Shown here: positions 1 through 8,690 of the stretch, piece by piece
Layout: each line of letters opens with the position of its first letter
Position numbering within the stretch: position 1 is the first letter of the stretch
Source: Alphaproteobacteria bacterium
Lineage (GTDB): Bacteria; Pseudomonadota; Alphaproteobacteria; Caulobacterales; Hyphomonadaceae
NCBI GenBank assembly: GCA_016125405.1
Contig: WGLW01000024.1
Location: forward strand, 22,533 to 86,532
Direction: 5' to 3'
Length of the DNA stretch: 64,000 bases
Program-made: the position numbers and the translations under genes
The notes under the pieces: generated by a model
Seen by the model: only the letters and a program-made list of their open reading frames with translations
Told to the model about the DNA's origin: nothing
Database searches by the model: none

Positions 1-2
1 TT

Positions 3-668
3 GATAGGGGCGGGTCGGGCCGGTCCAATCATATCGAGGCCGGCGGCTTTCTTCGCACGCGCAAGGAGCTGGATGCGCCGGACGTCCAGCTCCATTTCTT
101 CGACGCCAATTTCTTCGACCACGCCCGCTCGCGCCCGCAACGCGACGGTTTTGCGGTTCACGTTTGTCAGCTACGCCCTGAGAGCCGTGGCGAGGTTCGG
201 CTCTCTTCCGCCGACCCGCTTGCTGATCCGGTGATTGACCCGAACTATCTTGCCGCCGAGACCGACAGGCGAACGATGCGAGAGTCGGTCCGGATCGTTC
301 GCAAGATCGTAAACCAGTCGCCCCTCGATCCGTTCCGGGGAGCCGAACACCGTCCGGGTCAAAACATCGAAACGGATGCCGAGATCGACGAGTGGGTTCG
401 CGCAACTGGAGAGACAATCTATCATCCAGTGGGCACCTGCCGCATGGGCGCCGATAGTCGATCGGTCGTTGATGGTGAACTGCGCGTACGGGGCGTCGCC
501 GGCCTGAGAGTGGCTGACGCATCGGTTATGCCATCGCTGGTCGGGGGTAACACCAATGCGCCAGCAATCATGATTGCCGAGAAGGCCGCCGACATGATTC
601 TTGGACACACCCCCATGGCGCCGGAAGACGTGGCTGTCGCCGGCGACGCGCTGGTTCAGGCTATGTGA
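3..668 (+). CDS. GMC oxidoreductase, C-terminal part (choline/alcohol dehydrogenase type), 5' end outside window
   Basis: The frame is open from the window edge, so the N-terminal FAD-binding half is missing. The visible 221 residues are the C-terminal half of a GMC flavoprotein. They include the substrate-domain segment SNHIEAGGFLRT near the edge, then HVCQLRPESRGEVRL, then the catalytic-histidine motif YHPVGTCRMG, and a final GGNTNAPAIMIAEKAADMI helix. In this family the enzyme oxidises an alcohol to an aldehyde or ketone with FAD. The next gene is an aldehyde dehydrogenase that starts about 14 bases after the stop, so an alcohol-to-acid pair is likely. It differs from the two later GMC proteins in this window, which have a Cys cluster and a small-subunit partner. 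The substrate cannot be told from sequence. Confidence 0.93.
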   Translation, partial: DRGGSGRSNHIEAGGFLRTRKELDAPDVQLHFFDANFFDHARSRPQRDGFAVHVCQLRPESRGEVRLSSADPLADPVIDPNYLAAETDRRTMRESVRIVRKIVNQSPLDPFRGAEHRPGQNIETDAEIDEWVRATGETIYHPVGTCRMGADSRSVVDGELRVRGVAGLRVADASVMPSLVGGNTNAPAIMIAEKAADMILGHTPMAPEDVAVAGDALVQAM

Positions 669-682
669 CCGGAGACAGCGTG

Positions 683-2089
683 ATGGACGGAATGACGGAT
701 TTGGCCTCAAGCCTGTTTGAGGAGCAGCGCCGTTTATCGAGACATGAGCCGCCCCCCCATCTGAAGACGAGGCTCAACCGGTTGTCGCGCATTCGCGACC
801 TTGCCATCGATAATGCAGACCTGATCGCAAAAGCGATTGCGGCGGATTTCGGTGTCCGATCTCGCACCGAGACCATGCTGCTCGAAATTGCCCCGCTCCT
901 TAGCTCCATTCGTCACACGCGGCGGAATCTTCCGCGCTGGATGAAGCCTCAGGCCCGGCATGTCGATCTCACCTTCCAGCCCGGCAAAGCGTATGTCCGC
1001 CATGAACCGCTAGGTGTCGTGGGCATCATTTCGCCTTGGAACTATCCGCTACTTTTGTCTCTCGGGCCGCTGGTTGACGCTATCGCCGCGGGTAACCGGG
1101 CCTTGTTGAAACCGTCCGAGCTGACGCCGCAGTTTTCCGAATTGCTGGAGAAGCTCGTCTCCCAGCGGTTCGATGCTGGCGAGGTTGCCGTCGTTACCGG
1201 CGGCGTAGAGACTGCCGAGGCGTTTTGCCGGCTGCCGTTCGATCATCTGTTTTTTACCGGCTCCACCAGCATCGGCCGCAAAGTAATGCAGGTGGCGGCG
1301 GCGAATCTCACGCCAGTCACGCTTGAACTCGGTGGCAAATCGCCAGCCGTCATTTGCGATGACTACCCGGCGGAAAAGGCGGCCCGCAGCATTGCTTTTG
1401 GCAAATTCGTAAATGCGGGCCAGACGTGCATTGCGCCAGACTATATCCTTGCGCCGGCCGCGAAGGCGCGTGCAATCGCTGACGCGGTGATCGACCAGGC
1501 GCGGCGCGGATATCCTACGATCACGAACAACGATGATTATTCCGCGGTCATAAGTCAGCGTCACTATGATCGTCTCGCCCGCGCAATTGCGATGGCGCGG
1601 GACGCGGGCGCGACTGTGCTGACGCACGAGGACGACGGCGCGCGGCAGGCGCGCAAGATCGGTCCAACCGTTGTGCTGGGCGCTCCGGCAGAGTCGCTCT
1701 TGTTGAACGAAGAGATTTTTGGGCCGGTCCTCCCCATCGTGCCTTACGACAACCTTGACAGCGCGCTGGGCTTCATCAAGGCCCGGGAACGACCGCTGGC
1801 GCTATACTGCTTCAGCAATTCGCGCGACGTGCGCCGGAAAATTCTTGACCGGGCCATTTCCGGCGGCGTCACGCTGAACGGCACGCTGCTTCACATTGCA
1901 CAGGACTCTCTTCCCTTCGGCGGCGTTGGCCACAGCGGCATCGGCGCGTATCACGGGTTCGAGGGCTTCCGGCGACTGAGTCACGCGCGCGGCGTGTTTG
2001 AAGTCGGATTTGTGAACATGTTCGAGCGCATCGGCCCGCCCTGGGGCCAGCGGGCCGCGCAGATAGGCAAGTTTCTTCTCCGCAGATGA
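683..2089 (+). CDS. Aldehyde dehydrogenase, coniferyl-aldehyde-dehydrogenase type
   Basis: NAD(P)-dependent oxidation of an aldehyde to a carboxylic acid. The protein is about 468 residues, a normal length for the class-3-like ALDHs that include coniferyl aldehyde dehydrogenase. Visible motifs are the Rossmann entry ISPWNYPLLL, the catalytic glutamate in LELGGKSP (about residue 215), the catalytic cysteine in NAGQTCIAP (about residue 249) and EEIFGPVLPI. The C-terminal segment FGGVGHSGIGAYHG is typical of this subfamily. I chose the ATG at 683 because GGAG lies 8 bases upstream. An upstream GTG at 665 overlaps the previous stop and is also possible. It is co-directional with the preceding GMC gene and probably takes its aldehyde product. 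Confidence 0.93.
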   Translation: MDGMTDLASSLFEEQRRLSRHEPPPHLKTRLNRLSRIRDLAIDNADLIAKAIAADFGVRSRTETMLLEIAPLLSSIRHTRRNLPRWMKPQARHVDLTFQPGKAYVRHEPLGVVGIISPWNYPLLLSLGPLVDAIAAGNRALLKPSELTPQFSELLEKLVSQRFDAGEVAVVTGGVETAEAFCRLPFDHLFFTGSTSIGRKVMQVAAANLTPVTLELGGKSPAVICDDYPAEKAARSIAFGKFVNAGQTCIAPDYILAPAAKARAIADAVIDQARRGYPTITNNDDYSAVISQRHYDRLARAIAMARDAGATVLTHEDDGARQARKIGPTVVLGAPAESLLLNEEIFGPVLPIVPYDNLDSALGFIKARERPLALYCFSNSRDVRRKILDRAISGGVTLNGTLLHIAQDSLPFGGVGHSGIGAYHGFEGFRRLSHARGVFEVGFVNMFERIGPPWGQRAAQIGKFLLRR

Positions 2090-2118
2090 GCATGGCGTTT
2101 CCCCGGGTACGGTTGACG

Positions 2119-2132
2119 TTGCGTAGACGCAT
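2119..2132. promoter_or_regulatory. Palindromic candidate operator TTGCGT-AG-ACGCAT
   Basis: Inverted repeat TGCGT/ACGCA with a 2-base centre, 27 bases before the GTG of the GMC dehydrogenase gene. A nearly identical palindrome (TTGCGT-TG-ACGCAA) lies at 13260-13273 in front of the second GMC operon. The shared core and position suggest a common regulator, but no regulator gene for it is seen in the window. Confidence 0.45.
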
Positions 2133-2158
2133 ACGCTTGGAAATCGCAAGGAGTCTTC

Positions 2159-3931
2159 GTGTCCCCCGGTCCGGCTTCAGCCATCGACTTTGACGAAGGC
2201 GAAGGGCTAGATTGGCCTGATTCCAGAATAAGGGGCGAAGCGATGGTCACCACTGCGGACGACAAGTTCGATGCGGTGATTGTAGGCTCTGGGGCGGGCG
2301 GCAGCATGGCCGCGTATATGCTCACCAAGGCTGGCGCCCGGGTTCTGATGCTCGAAGCGGGCAGGGACTATAATCCCGACGAAGCCCCCATGCTCAACCT
2401 CGCGAAGGATGCTCCTTTGCGCGGGGCGGGTACTCCGGACAAGCCTTTTGGATATTACGACGCCACCATCGATGGTGGATGGACTATCCCGGATGAACCC
2501 TATTCGGCGGCGGAGGGATCGGAGTTCATTTGGTGGCGCACGCGGATGCTTGGCGGCCGCACCAATCACTGGGCGCGAAACTCCTTCCGGATGGGTCCCT
2601 ACGATTTCAAACCGTACACGCGCGATGGTCTCGGCGTGGACTGGCCGATTTCCTACGACGATCTTTCGCCCTGGTACGACAAGACCGAGAAACTGATCGG
2701 CGTTTATGGAACCAACACGGGTCTCGAAAACCATCCAAGCTCCGGGCCAGGCGTGCTGCTTGATCCGCCGAAATTCCGCGCCCCGGAGTTGTTTGTGAAA
2801 GCAGGCGGTGACGCTCTCGGCATTCCGGTCGTGCCGGCGCGGAGAGCCGTGCTCACGCGCGACATGGACAAGCGCCAGCAATGTTACTGGGCGTCGCCCT
2901 GCGGGCGTGGCTGCAGCATCGGCGCGGCGTTCCAGACCACGACCTCCCTGATCCCGTGGGCCAAGGAGACAGGAAAGCTGACCATCCAGACGGGCGCCAT
3001 GGTCTACGAGGTATTACTCGACAAGTCGGGCAAGGCGTCCGGCGTCCGGTATGTGGACAAGGCGTCCGGCGCGCACCGCGAAGCGCAGGGCAGGGTTGTT
3101 GTTCTAGCCGCCAGCACGGGGGAAACCGCGCGCATCCTGCTGAACACGAAGCCCAACGGACGCTCTGAAGGCCTTGCCAACTCCAGCGGACAGGTCGGCC
3201 GCAATCTCATGGATACAGTGGGGTCCGGGTTTTCCGCCTATTTTCCGTCCCTGGAAGGACGTCCGATTTACAACGAGGACGGCGCCGGCGGTCTCCACGC
3301 CTACATTCCGTTCTGGCAGTACAAGGAAATCGCTGCGGGCAAGATTAAGACGCCGCGCGGATATCATATGGAAATCGGCGGCGGCTTCGGCGAACCCGGC
3401 ATCGGCAGTTTTGGCGGGTTCGATGGATACGGCGCGGGGCTGCGTGGCGAAGTGAAGAAGCGCTACGGCGCGCGTTTCGGCTTCACGCAACGCGGTGAGA
3501 TGATACCGAACGCCAATTGCTATGCGGAAATCGATGGAGAACAGAAGGACAAGTTCGGCATTCCGACGCTGAAGTTTCACTGGAAGTGGTCGGAGCACGA
3601 GTACGCCCAGGTCGAGCATTTCCAGAACGCCGTGAAGGAACTGGTCGACCGGCTGGGCGGCACGCTGTTGAACGAGGTGAAGCCGCCGGCGGAGGCGATT
3701 TCTACAGGCGGGGAGATCATTCACGAAGTCGGAACATGCCGCATGGGCGCGAGCGCCAAGGAGTCTGTTACGAACTCGCTCAACCGCACATGGGACGTCG
3801 ATAATCTCTACCTGACCGATGGCTCAGTTTTCGCCTCGAAGGCTCACAAAAATCCGACCATCACCATTCTCGCCCTGTCCATGCGCGCGTCCGATCACAT
3901 CGCGACGCGTTTGCGTACCGGCGAACTTTGA
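2159..3931 (+). CDS. GMC-family FAD sugar dehydrogenase, large subunit (glucoside-3-dehydrogenase / LacA-like)
   Basis: Flavoprotein of 590 residues. The FAD dinucleotide fold VGSGAGGSMAAYML starts near residue 41, followed by the adenine-ribose acid in LMLEAG. The C-terminus carries HEVGTCRMG and NPTITI, which hold the catalytic His and Asn in GMC enzymes. Near residues 242-252 there is a C-x5-C-x3-C cluster (QQCYWASPCGRGCS). The same spacing binds a [3Fe-4S] cluster in FAD glucose dehydrogenase. The following gene encodes the matching small TAT subunit, so the pair should act in the periplasm and pass electrons to the respiratory chain. GTG 2159 has AAGGAG 6 bases upstream; ATG 2243 is an alternative. 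DUF1080 and isomerase genes nearby favour C3 oxidation of glycosides over gluconate oxidation (inference). Confidence 0.93.
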   Translation: MSPGPASAIDFDEGEGLDWPDSRIRGEAMVTTADDKFDAVIVGSGAGGSMAAYMLTKAGARVLMLEAGRDYNPDEAPMLNLAKDAPLRGAGTPDKPFGYYDATIDGGWTIPDEPYSAAEGSEFIWWRTRMLGGRTNHWARNSFRMGPYDFKPYTRDGLGVDWPISYDDLSPWYDKTEKLIGVYGTNTGLENHPSSGPGVLLDPPKFRAPELFVKAGGDALGIPVVPARRAVLTRDMDKRQQCYWASPCGRGCSIGAAFQTTTSLIPWAKETGKLTIQTGAMVYEVLLDKSGKASGVRYVDKASGAHREAQGRVVVLAASTGETARILLNTKPNGRSEGLANSSGQVGRNLMDTVGSGFSAYFPSLEGRPIYNEDGAGGLHAYIPFWQYKEIAAGKIKTPRGYHMEIGGGFGEPGIGSFGGFDGYGAGLRGEVKKRYGARFGFTQRGEMIPNANCYAEIDGEQKDKFGIPTLKFHWKWSEHEYAQVEHFQNAVKELVDRLGGTLLNEVKPPAEAISTGGEIIHEVGTCRMGASAKESVTNSLNRTWDVDNLYLTDGSVFASKAHKNPTITILALSMRASDHIATRLRTGEL

Positions 3932-3942
3932 GGAAACGCGCC

Positions 3943-4671
3943 ATGCCTCACGCCCTTATCCAGAAGGTTCCCTCTCCCGAAACGCTGGAGGATGCCTCGC
4001 TGACGATTGACCGGCGCACAACCCTGCGCTGGCTTGCGGCCGCCATGGCTGCGGCTGCGCCTTTGGCCGCTTGCGGCGAAACCAAGAGCGGCTTTGTCTG
4101 GGCTGTTCCCCAGCCGATCACCGGCAAGGGCTATGGCAAGGATCCGTCGCTGATGGATCCGATCGTACCGTGGCCGCTGACACTGACCAAGGCGGAGCTT
4201 GCGGCCTGCGCCGCGCTCTGTGACCTGATCCTTCCGGCCGATGGCGATGCGCCGGCGGCGACGGCGGTGGGCGTCCCAGCCTTCATCAACGAATGGATCA
4301 GCGCTCCCTATCCCGACCAGCAGGCGGACAGGGCGCTCATCATTCCCGGTCTTGCCTGGCTTGATGCGGAAGCGAAATCACGCAGCGGCGGCGTTTTCGC
4401 CAAGATTGGCGAGGCCAGCCAAAAGGCGATCGCTGATGACATCGCTTACAAGGGCAAGGTGAAGCCGGGCATGGAAAAAGCCGGAGACTTCTTCGCCCGC
4501 ATGCGATCGCTCACGATGGGCGCCTACTATTCGACGCAGGAAGGCTGGCAGGTCATCGGCTATCCCGGAAACACGCCCGGCTCGGGCCCCTATCCCGGGC
4601 CGACACCGGAGGCGATCGAACACATCAAGGGCGTGATCGAGAAAATGGGCCTCACATACGCCCAGCCGTGA
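3943..4671 (+). CDS. Gluconate 2-dehydrogenase subunit 3 family protein, TAT-exported small subunit
   Basis: Small (gamma) subunit of membrane GMC sugar dehydrogenases; in this family it carries the twin-arginine signal that exports the folded large subunit. The signal reads DRRTTLRWLAAAMAAAAPLAAC, with arginines followed by a hydrophobic stretch. A cysteine at its end could also be a lipobox. The mature part has the family pattern LTKAELAACAALCDLILPADG and GVPAFINEWISAPY. It starts 11 bases after the GMC stop and is surely co-transcribed. ATG 3943 has GAGGA at a good distance; the upstream in-frame TTG at 3928 lacks this. A paralogue lies at 10840-11433. Confidence 0.9.
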   Translation: MPHALIQKVPSPETLEDASLTIDRRTTLRWLAAAMAAAAPLAACGETKSGFVWAVPQPITGKGYGKDPSLMDPIVPWPLTLTKAELAACAALCDLILPADGDAPAATAVGVPAFINEWISAPYPDQQADRALIIPGLAWLDAEAKSRSGGVFAKIGEASQKAIADDIAYKGKVKPGMEKAGDFFARMRSLTMGAYYSTQEGWQVIGYPGNTPGSGPYPGPTPEAIEHIKGVIEKMGLTYAQP

Positions 4672-4682
4672 CCGGTCTCGCG

Positions 4683-5414
4683 CTACAACTTCCGGATCTT
4701 GATGTTGCGATACCAGACCTGATCGCCATGGTCTTGCAGGGCGATGTGGCCGGAGCTTGCCTTACCAAACAGCGGCATGTCCTTGAACTTCGAGCCGGCG
4801 ACCATCTTGCGCCATGCATCGTCGCCATAGGGCGATTCAACAACCTTCGTTCCATTCAGCCAGTGAGTGATGTGGCCGTCCTTCACGCGGATCCGGGCCG
4901 TGTTCCACTCGCCAACCGGCCGTGCGGCTGGGATGCTCGGAGCGACCAGATCGTAAAGGGCGCCAGCCCGGTGTGAGGGCAGCTTGCCGTCCGGATGGCG
5001 CGCGTCGTCCAGCACCTGCATCTCCGGGCCCGTGTTGTATGTCTGCGGCGCTTCGAGAACGTCTTTGACAAGGTAGATGATGCCGCTGTTTCCGGCCGGC
5101 GAGATTTTCCAGTCCACGGAAAGTTCGAAATCGCCGTACTCGTCCTTGGTAATCAGGTCGGGTCCGGTTCCGGAAACGGTGATGGCCCCATCCTCGACGC
5201 TCCAGGGTGCGCCAGCGGCGTCGGCGTGGTAAAGTCGCCATCCATCCAGTGTCTTGCCGTCAAAGAGCTCTTGCCAGCCCGCGGCCTTTTCTGCACTGGT
5301 CAGCATGTTGGGCGCCGCAGCGCTTTCTCCGGTGGTCTTTGTCTGGCAGGCGGCCAATCCAATGAGCAGGGCGGCTGCCGCCGCGAAGCGAGCGTGGGTG
5401 ACGTGAGCGGGCAT
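4683..5414 (-). CDS. DUF1080 lipoprotein (3-keto-disaccharide hydrolase / 3-keto-glucoside lyase family)
   Basis: The protein has 243 residues, starting with a lipoprotein signal that ends in the lipobox LAAC (about residue 23), so it should be anchored to a membrane facing the periplasm. The rest is one jelly-roll-like DUF1080 domain: LFDGKTLDGW, GNSGIIYLV, GPEMQVLDD and a final SGHIALQDHG...VWYRNIKIR. Members of this family act on 3-keto glycosides, the products of GMC 3-dehydrogenases. It is the last gene of a five-gene minus-strand operon (9911 down to 4683) and is convergent with the GMC small-subunit gene, 11 bases apart. A second, divergent DUF1080 gene lies at 10041. Confidence 0.9.
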   Translation of the reverse strand: MPAHVTHARFAAAAALLIGLAACQTKTTGESAAAPNMLTSAEKAAGWQELFDGKTLDGWRLYHADAAGAPWSVEDGAITVSGTGPDLITKDEYGDFELSVDWKISPAGNSGIIYLVKDVLEAPQTYNTGPEMQVLDDARHPDGKLPSHRAGALYDLVAPSIPAARPVGEWNTARIRVKDGHITHWLNGTKVVESPYGDDAWRKMVAGSKFKDMPLFGKASSGHIALQDHGDQVWYRNIKIRKL

Positions 5415-5447
5415 GGGGCGTTCCCTCTTATCAGTGAAATAGCGACG

Positions 5448-6596
5448 TCATGAAATTTCAGTCCAGGCGCTGTTGTGTGCATGCGATTGGATGGCGGCCT
5501 CAATGAACTGTACGCCGCGGACGCCGTCTTCCACACCAGGCGCCAGTGCTGCAAACCCCTCCGGAGCCCTGACCTCAAGGTGTGCATGGATCAGTTCGGC
5601 TGCGTCCGAATAGATCTGGGCGAACGCCTCCAGATACCCCTCCGGATGACCAGCGGGCAGGCGGGTTGCGGCGATGGCGGCCGCGGACAGACCGGGCCCT
5701 CCGCGACGAAGAATGTGTGCAGGATGGCCCAACTTCGTGATTGTCAGTGTCTCGGGCGTCTCCTGCTCCCATTCCAGCCCGGCCCGCTCGCCGAATATGC
5801 GCAGGCGAAGTCCGTTGGCTTCGCCCGCCGCGACCTGGCTCGCCCACAGCATTCCTTTCGCGCCGTCGACGTAACGCAACATGACATGAGCGTTGTCGTC
5901 TACCTTGCGCTCCTCCACGAATGTCGAAAGGTCGGCGGAAAGTGCGCTGGCTTTGAGCCCGGTCACGAACTCGGCCAGATGAAAGGCGTGCGTGGCGATG
6001 TCTCCCAGAGCGCCGCCTGGCCCCGCACGCTCAGGATCGCCACGCCAGTCCGCCTGCTTGTTTTCCGGCAGGTCATTTGCCAGCCAGTCCTGTGCGTATT
6101 CCACCTGCACAACGCGAATCTTTCCGAGTTCGCCAGCTTCGATCATCGCGCGGGCCTGACGCACCATCGGATAGCCGGAGTATGTGTGCGTGACGATGAA
6201 AGGGATGCCGGCGCGCCGAACGGCTGAAGACAACGCCTTAACGTCCTTCGCCGAAATGCCCAGCGGCTTGTCGCAGATTACGGGTAAGCCAGCCGCCACG
6301 AAAACCCGAGCGACGGGTACGTGGAGATGGTTGGGGGTGACGATCGATACAGCGTCGATCCGGTCGGTTCGCTTGGCTTCCGCGGAGGCCATGTCCGCAA
6401 AATCGCCGTAGCAACGATCCTCCGCCAGTCCCAGCGAACGGCCGAATTCACGGGAATGTTTGGGATCGGACTGGAAAACTCCGGCGGTCAGTTCCCATTT
6501 GTCGTCCAGCCGCGCCGCCATTCGGTGAACGGCGCCGATGAAGGCGCCTTGTCCTCCGCCAACCATGCCGAGGCGCAGCCGTCGGCGAACGGTCAT
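5448..6596 (-). CDS. Gfo/Idh/MocA family oxidoreductase
   Basis: NAD(P)-dependent sugar oxidoreductase of 382 residues, with no signal peptide, so cytoplasmic. The N-terminal Rossmann fold is visible as [12 protein letters not shown]. The family lysine sits in CDKPLG (about residue 110), where EKP is more usual. The C-terminal half has [17 protein letters not shown], with the D and H expected at the active site. Its start overlaps the stop of the preceding isomerase gene by 4 bases (ATGA), so translation is probably coupled. In 3-keto-glycoside clusters such enzymes reduce or oxidise the keto sugar at C3. That role is inferred from neighbours and not from sequence alone. Confidence 0.92.
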   Translation of the reverse strand: MTVRRRLRLGMVGGGQGAFIGAVHRMAARLDDKWELTAGVFQSDPKHSREFGRSLGLAEDRCYGDFADMASAEAKRTDRIDAVSIVTPNHLHVPVARVFVAAGLPVICDKPLGISAKDVKALSSAVRRAGIPFIVTHTYSGYPMVRQARAMIEAGELGKIRVVQVEYAQDWLANDLPENKQADWRGDPERAGPGGALGDIATHAFHLAEFVTGLKASALSADLSTFVEERKVDDNAHVMLRYVDGAKGMLWASQVAAGEANGLRLRIFGERAGLEWEQETPETLTITKLGHPAHILRRGGPGLSAAAIAATRLPAGHPEGYLEAFAQIYSDAAELIHAHLEVRAPEGFAALAPGVEDGVRGVQFIEAAIQSHAHNSAWTEIS

Positions 6597-7651
6597 CGGT
6601 CGAGGCCGAGCAGGCGCCGGTTGGCGGCTTCGTCAACGCCGGAAGACGCGAAGTCGTCAAAGGCGCGATCCGTCACGCGAATGATGTTGTCGCGAATGAA
6701 TGCCGCGCCTTCGCGGGCGCCGTCCTCGGGATGCTTGATGCAGCATTCCCACTCAAGGACCGCCCAGCCTGCGTAGTCATAACCCGCGAGCTTGGAGAAT
6801 ATGCCCTTGAAATCGACCTGGCCGTCGCCCACCGACCGAAAGCGTCCGGCCCGATCCAGCCAAGCCTGGTAACCTCCATAGACGCCTTGCCGTCCCGTTG
6901 GATTGAACTCCGCGTCCTTGACGTGAAACATCCGGATGCGCTCGTGATAGTCGTCGATGTAGGCCAGATAATCGAGTTGCTGCAGCACGAAATGGCTGGG
7001 GTCGTACAACAAGCAGGCGCGCGGATGGTGCTCAACGCGCTCAAGAAACATTTCGTAGGTCGCCCCGTCGAACAGGTCCTCACCGGGGTGAATCTCGTAG
7101 CAAACGTCAACGCCCGCATCGTCGAACGCGTCGAGTATCGGCCGCCAGCGCTTGGCGAGTTCGTCGAAAGCCGTATCGATCAAACCCGGCGGCCGCTGTG
7201 GCCAGGGGTAAAGATATGGCCAGGCAAGCGCTCCGGAGAATGTGGCGTGCGCATTCAACCCCAAGCGACGTGACGCCAGCGCCGCGAGTTTCAACTGGCT
7301 CACCGCCCAGGCCTGCCGCTCAGCCGGCTTGCCGCGCAGTTTCTCGGGTGCGAAACCGTCAAACATGGCGTCGTAGGCGGGATGTACAGCGACCAGCTGG
7401 CCCTGCAGGTGCGTCGACAGTTCGGTTATGACCAGCCCGGCATCAGCCAGCACGCCACGCACCTCGTCGCAATAGGTGTCACTGCTCGCGGCCTTCTCTA
7501 GATCAAAGAAGTTTGCGCCCACCGTCGGCATCTGCACGCCGACAAAACCTTTGGCCGCCGCCCAGCGGGCGATCCCCGGCAGCGTATTGAACGGCTCCTT
7601 TGGCCCCGCGAATTGCGCGAGGAATATTCCTGGACCTTTCATCGTCTTCAT
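6593..7651 (-). CDS. Sugar phosphate isomerase/epimerase family protein (xylose-isomerase-like TIM barrel), cytoplasmic
   Basis: A 352-residue AP-endonuclease-2/xylose-isomerase-like barrel without a signal peptide. Metal-ligand positions expected for the family are present in order: the Glu in CYEIHPGED, the Asp/His in DPSHFVLQ, the His in FHVKDAEF and the Glu in AVLEWEC. Such enzymes move keto groups or epimerise sugars, and in keto-glycoside clusters they may act as isomerase or lyase partners. It overlaps the Gfo/Idh/MocA gene by 4 bases and follows the TAT-exported paralogue by 13 bases. The first ATG at 7651 is used; ATG 7642 is also possible. The exact substrate is not known. Confidence 0.9.
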   Translation of the reverse strand: MKTMKGPGIFLAQFAGPKEPFNTLPGIARWAAAKGFVGVQMPTVGANFFDLEKAASSDTYCDEVRGVLADAGLVITELSTHLQGQLVAVHPAYDAMFDGFAPEKLRGKPAERQAWAVSQLKLAALASRRLGLNAHATFSGALAWPYLYPWPQRPPGLIDTAFDELAKRWRPILDAFDDAGVDVCYEIHPGEDLFDGATYEMFLERVEHHPRACLLYDPSHFVLQQLDYLAYIDDYHERIRMFHVKDAEFNPTGRQGVYGGYQAWLDRAGRFRSVGDGQVDFKGIFSKLAGYDYAGWAVLEWECCIKHPEDGAREGAAFIRDNIIRVTDRAFDDFASSGVDEAANRRLLGLDR

Positions 7652-7664
7652 GGCGGCTCTTCGG

Positions 7665-8654
7665 TCAGGCTTTCAGCGTGCTGAGGAAAGCATAACATTT
7701 TTCCGCGGATTCCAGCCTGGGAAATGCAAACGGAGCTTCCTGCTCCACGAAGAATTTGCGCACGCCGGCTTTGTAGGCGGCCGGGAGAATCCTCGCCCAG
7801 TCAAGTTCGCCCGAGCCGACTTCGGTGGGGTCCATCTTGAATTCGAAATTGGGCGTCGTCGTCGCCTTCAGATCTTTCAGGTGCGCCAGGCCGAAGCGGC
7901 CGGAATGCTTCTGAAAGAGCTGGACAAGGTCTGCGCCCGCGGCGGCGACCCAGCCAATGTCCATTTCGAACGCGACGAAGCGCGGGTCCGTTTCGGCAAG
8001 CAGGATTTCGTATCCGGTGCGCCCGTTGACCGTGACGAACTCGATGTTGTGGTTGTGGTAGCCGAAGGCGATGTCATGCGTCTTCAGCTTGGCGCCGATA
8101 CTGTTGAGCTGCGCAGCCTGGCGCTTCCAGTGGTCCTCCGTCATCGCCGCGGCAAGGCGGGCAAGGCCCGCTGCACCTTCAGGCGGCGGCGTAAGGGTGA
8201 TATCGGTTGGCGCTGCAAGCGCCGGTGCGATGACATGTTTGGCGCCGACGGTGTGCATGTCGTCCGCCAGCTTGTTCAGATCACCCAGGAGCCCAGGCTC
8301 CTCTGTCGTGCCGACGCGAATGGGCACGTGCGCGCTGGTGCAGGACAGGCCGGCCGCGTCGAAAGAGGTCTTCAGCTGCGCCGGCGTTTTCCCGGCATAA
8401 CCCGCCATCTCGACTGTCTTGTAGCCGATCTCTGCGGTCTTCTTCAGCGTTCCATCAAGGTCGGTGCGGATAAGGTCGCCAAGCGTGTAGAGCTGGATGC
8501 CGATCGGCAATCCCCGACTTGCGAAGAAGCCCTTGCCGGACGACGCCGGTCCGGCCTTCGCTTCCTGTCCCGCTGTCATGCATCCAGCGAGCGAACTAGC
8601 TGCGCCAAAAGCGCATGCGCCCCGCAGAAAACTGCGGCGAGAGGTCGGCGTCAT
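7665..8654 (-). CDS. TAT-exported sugar isomerase/epimerase-like TIM barrel protein
   Basis: A 329-residue protein with a clear twin-arginine signal (TSRRSFLRGACAFGAASSLAG, with a cysteine just after), followed by a xylose-isomerase-like barrel: GIQLYTLGDLI, FGYHNHNIEF, FEMDIGWV, LAHLKDLK, FFVEQEA. Exported barrels of this family turn up beside GMC dehydrogenases and DUF1080 proteins, which fits action on keto sugars in the periplasm. ATG 8654 is preferred because AAGGA lies 6 bases upstream; an upstream TTG (8669) is not needed. It is the second gene of the five-gene operon starting with the MFS permease and a paralogue of the cytoplasmic protein encoded next to it. Confidence 0.9.
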   Translation of the reverse strand: MTPTSRRSFLRGACAFGAASSLAGCMTAGQEAKAGPASSGKGFFASRGLPIGIQLYTLGDLIRTDLDGTLKKTAEIGYKTVEMAGYAGKTPAQLKTSFDAAGLSCTSAHVPIRVGTTEEPGLLGDLNKLADDMHTVGAKHVIAPALAAPTDITLTPPPEGAAGLARLAAAMTEDHWKRQAAQLNSIGAKLKTHDIAFGYHNHNIEFVTVNGRTGYEILLAETDPRFVAFEMDIGWVAAAGADLVQLFQKHSGRFGLAHLKDLKATTTPNFEFKMDPTEVGSGELDWARILPAAYKAGVRKFFVEQEAPFAFPRLESAEKCYAFLSTLKA

Positions 8655-8690
8655 GGCGGTTCCTTGCAAGAGGGGTTGCGGTTTTCATCA

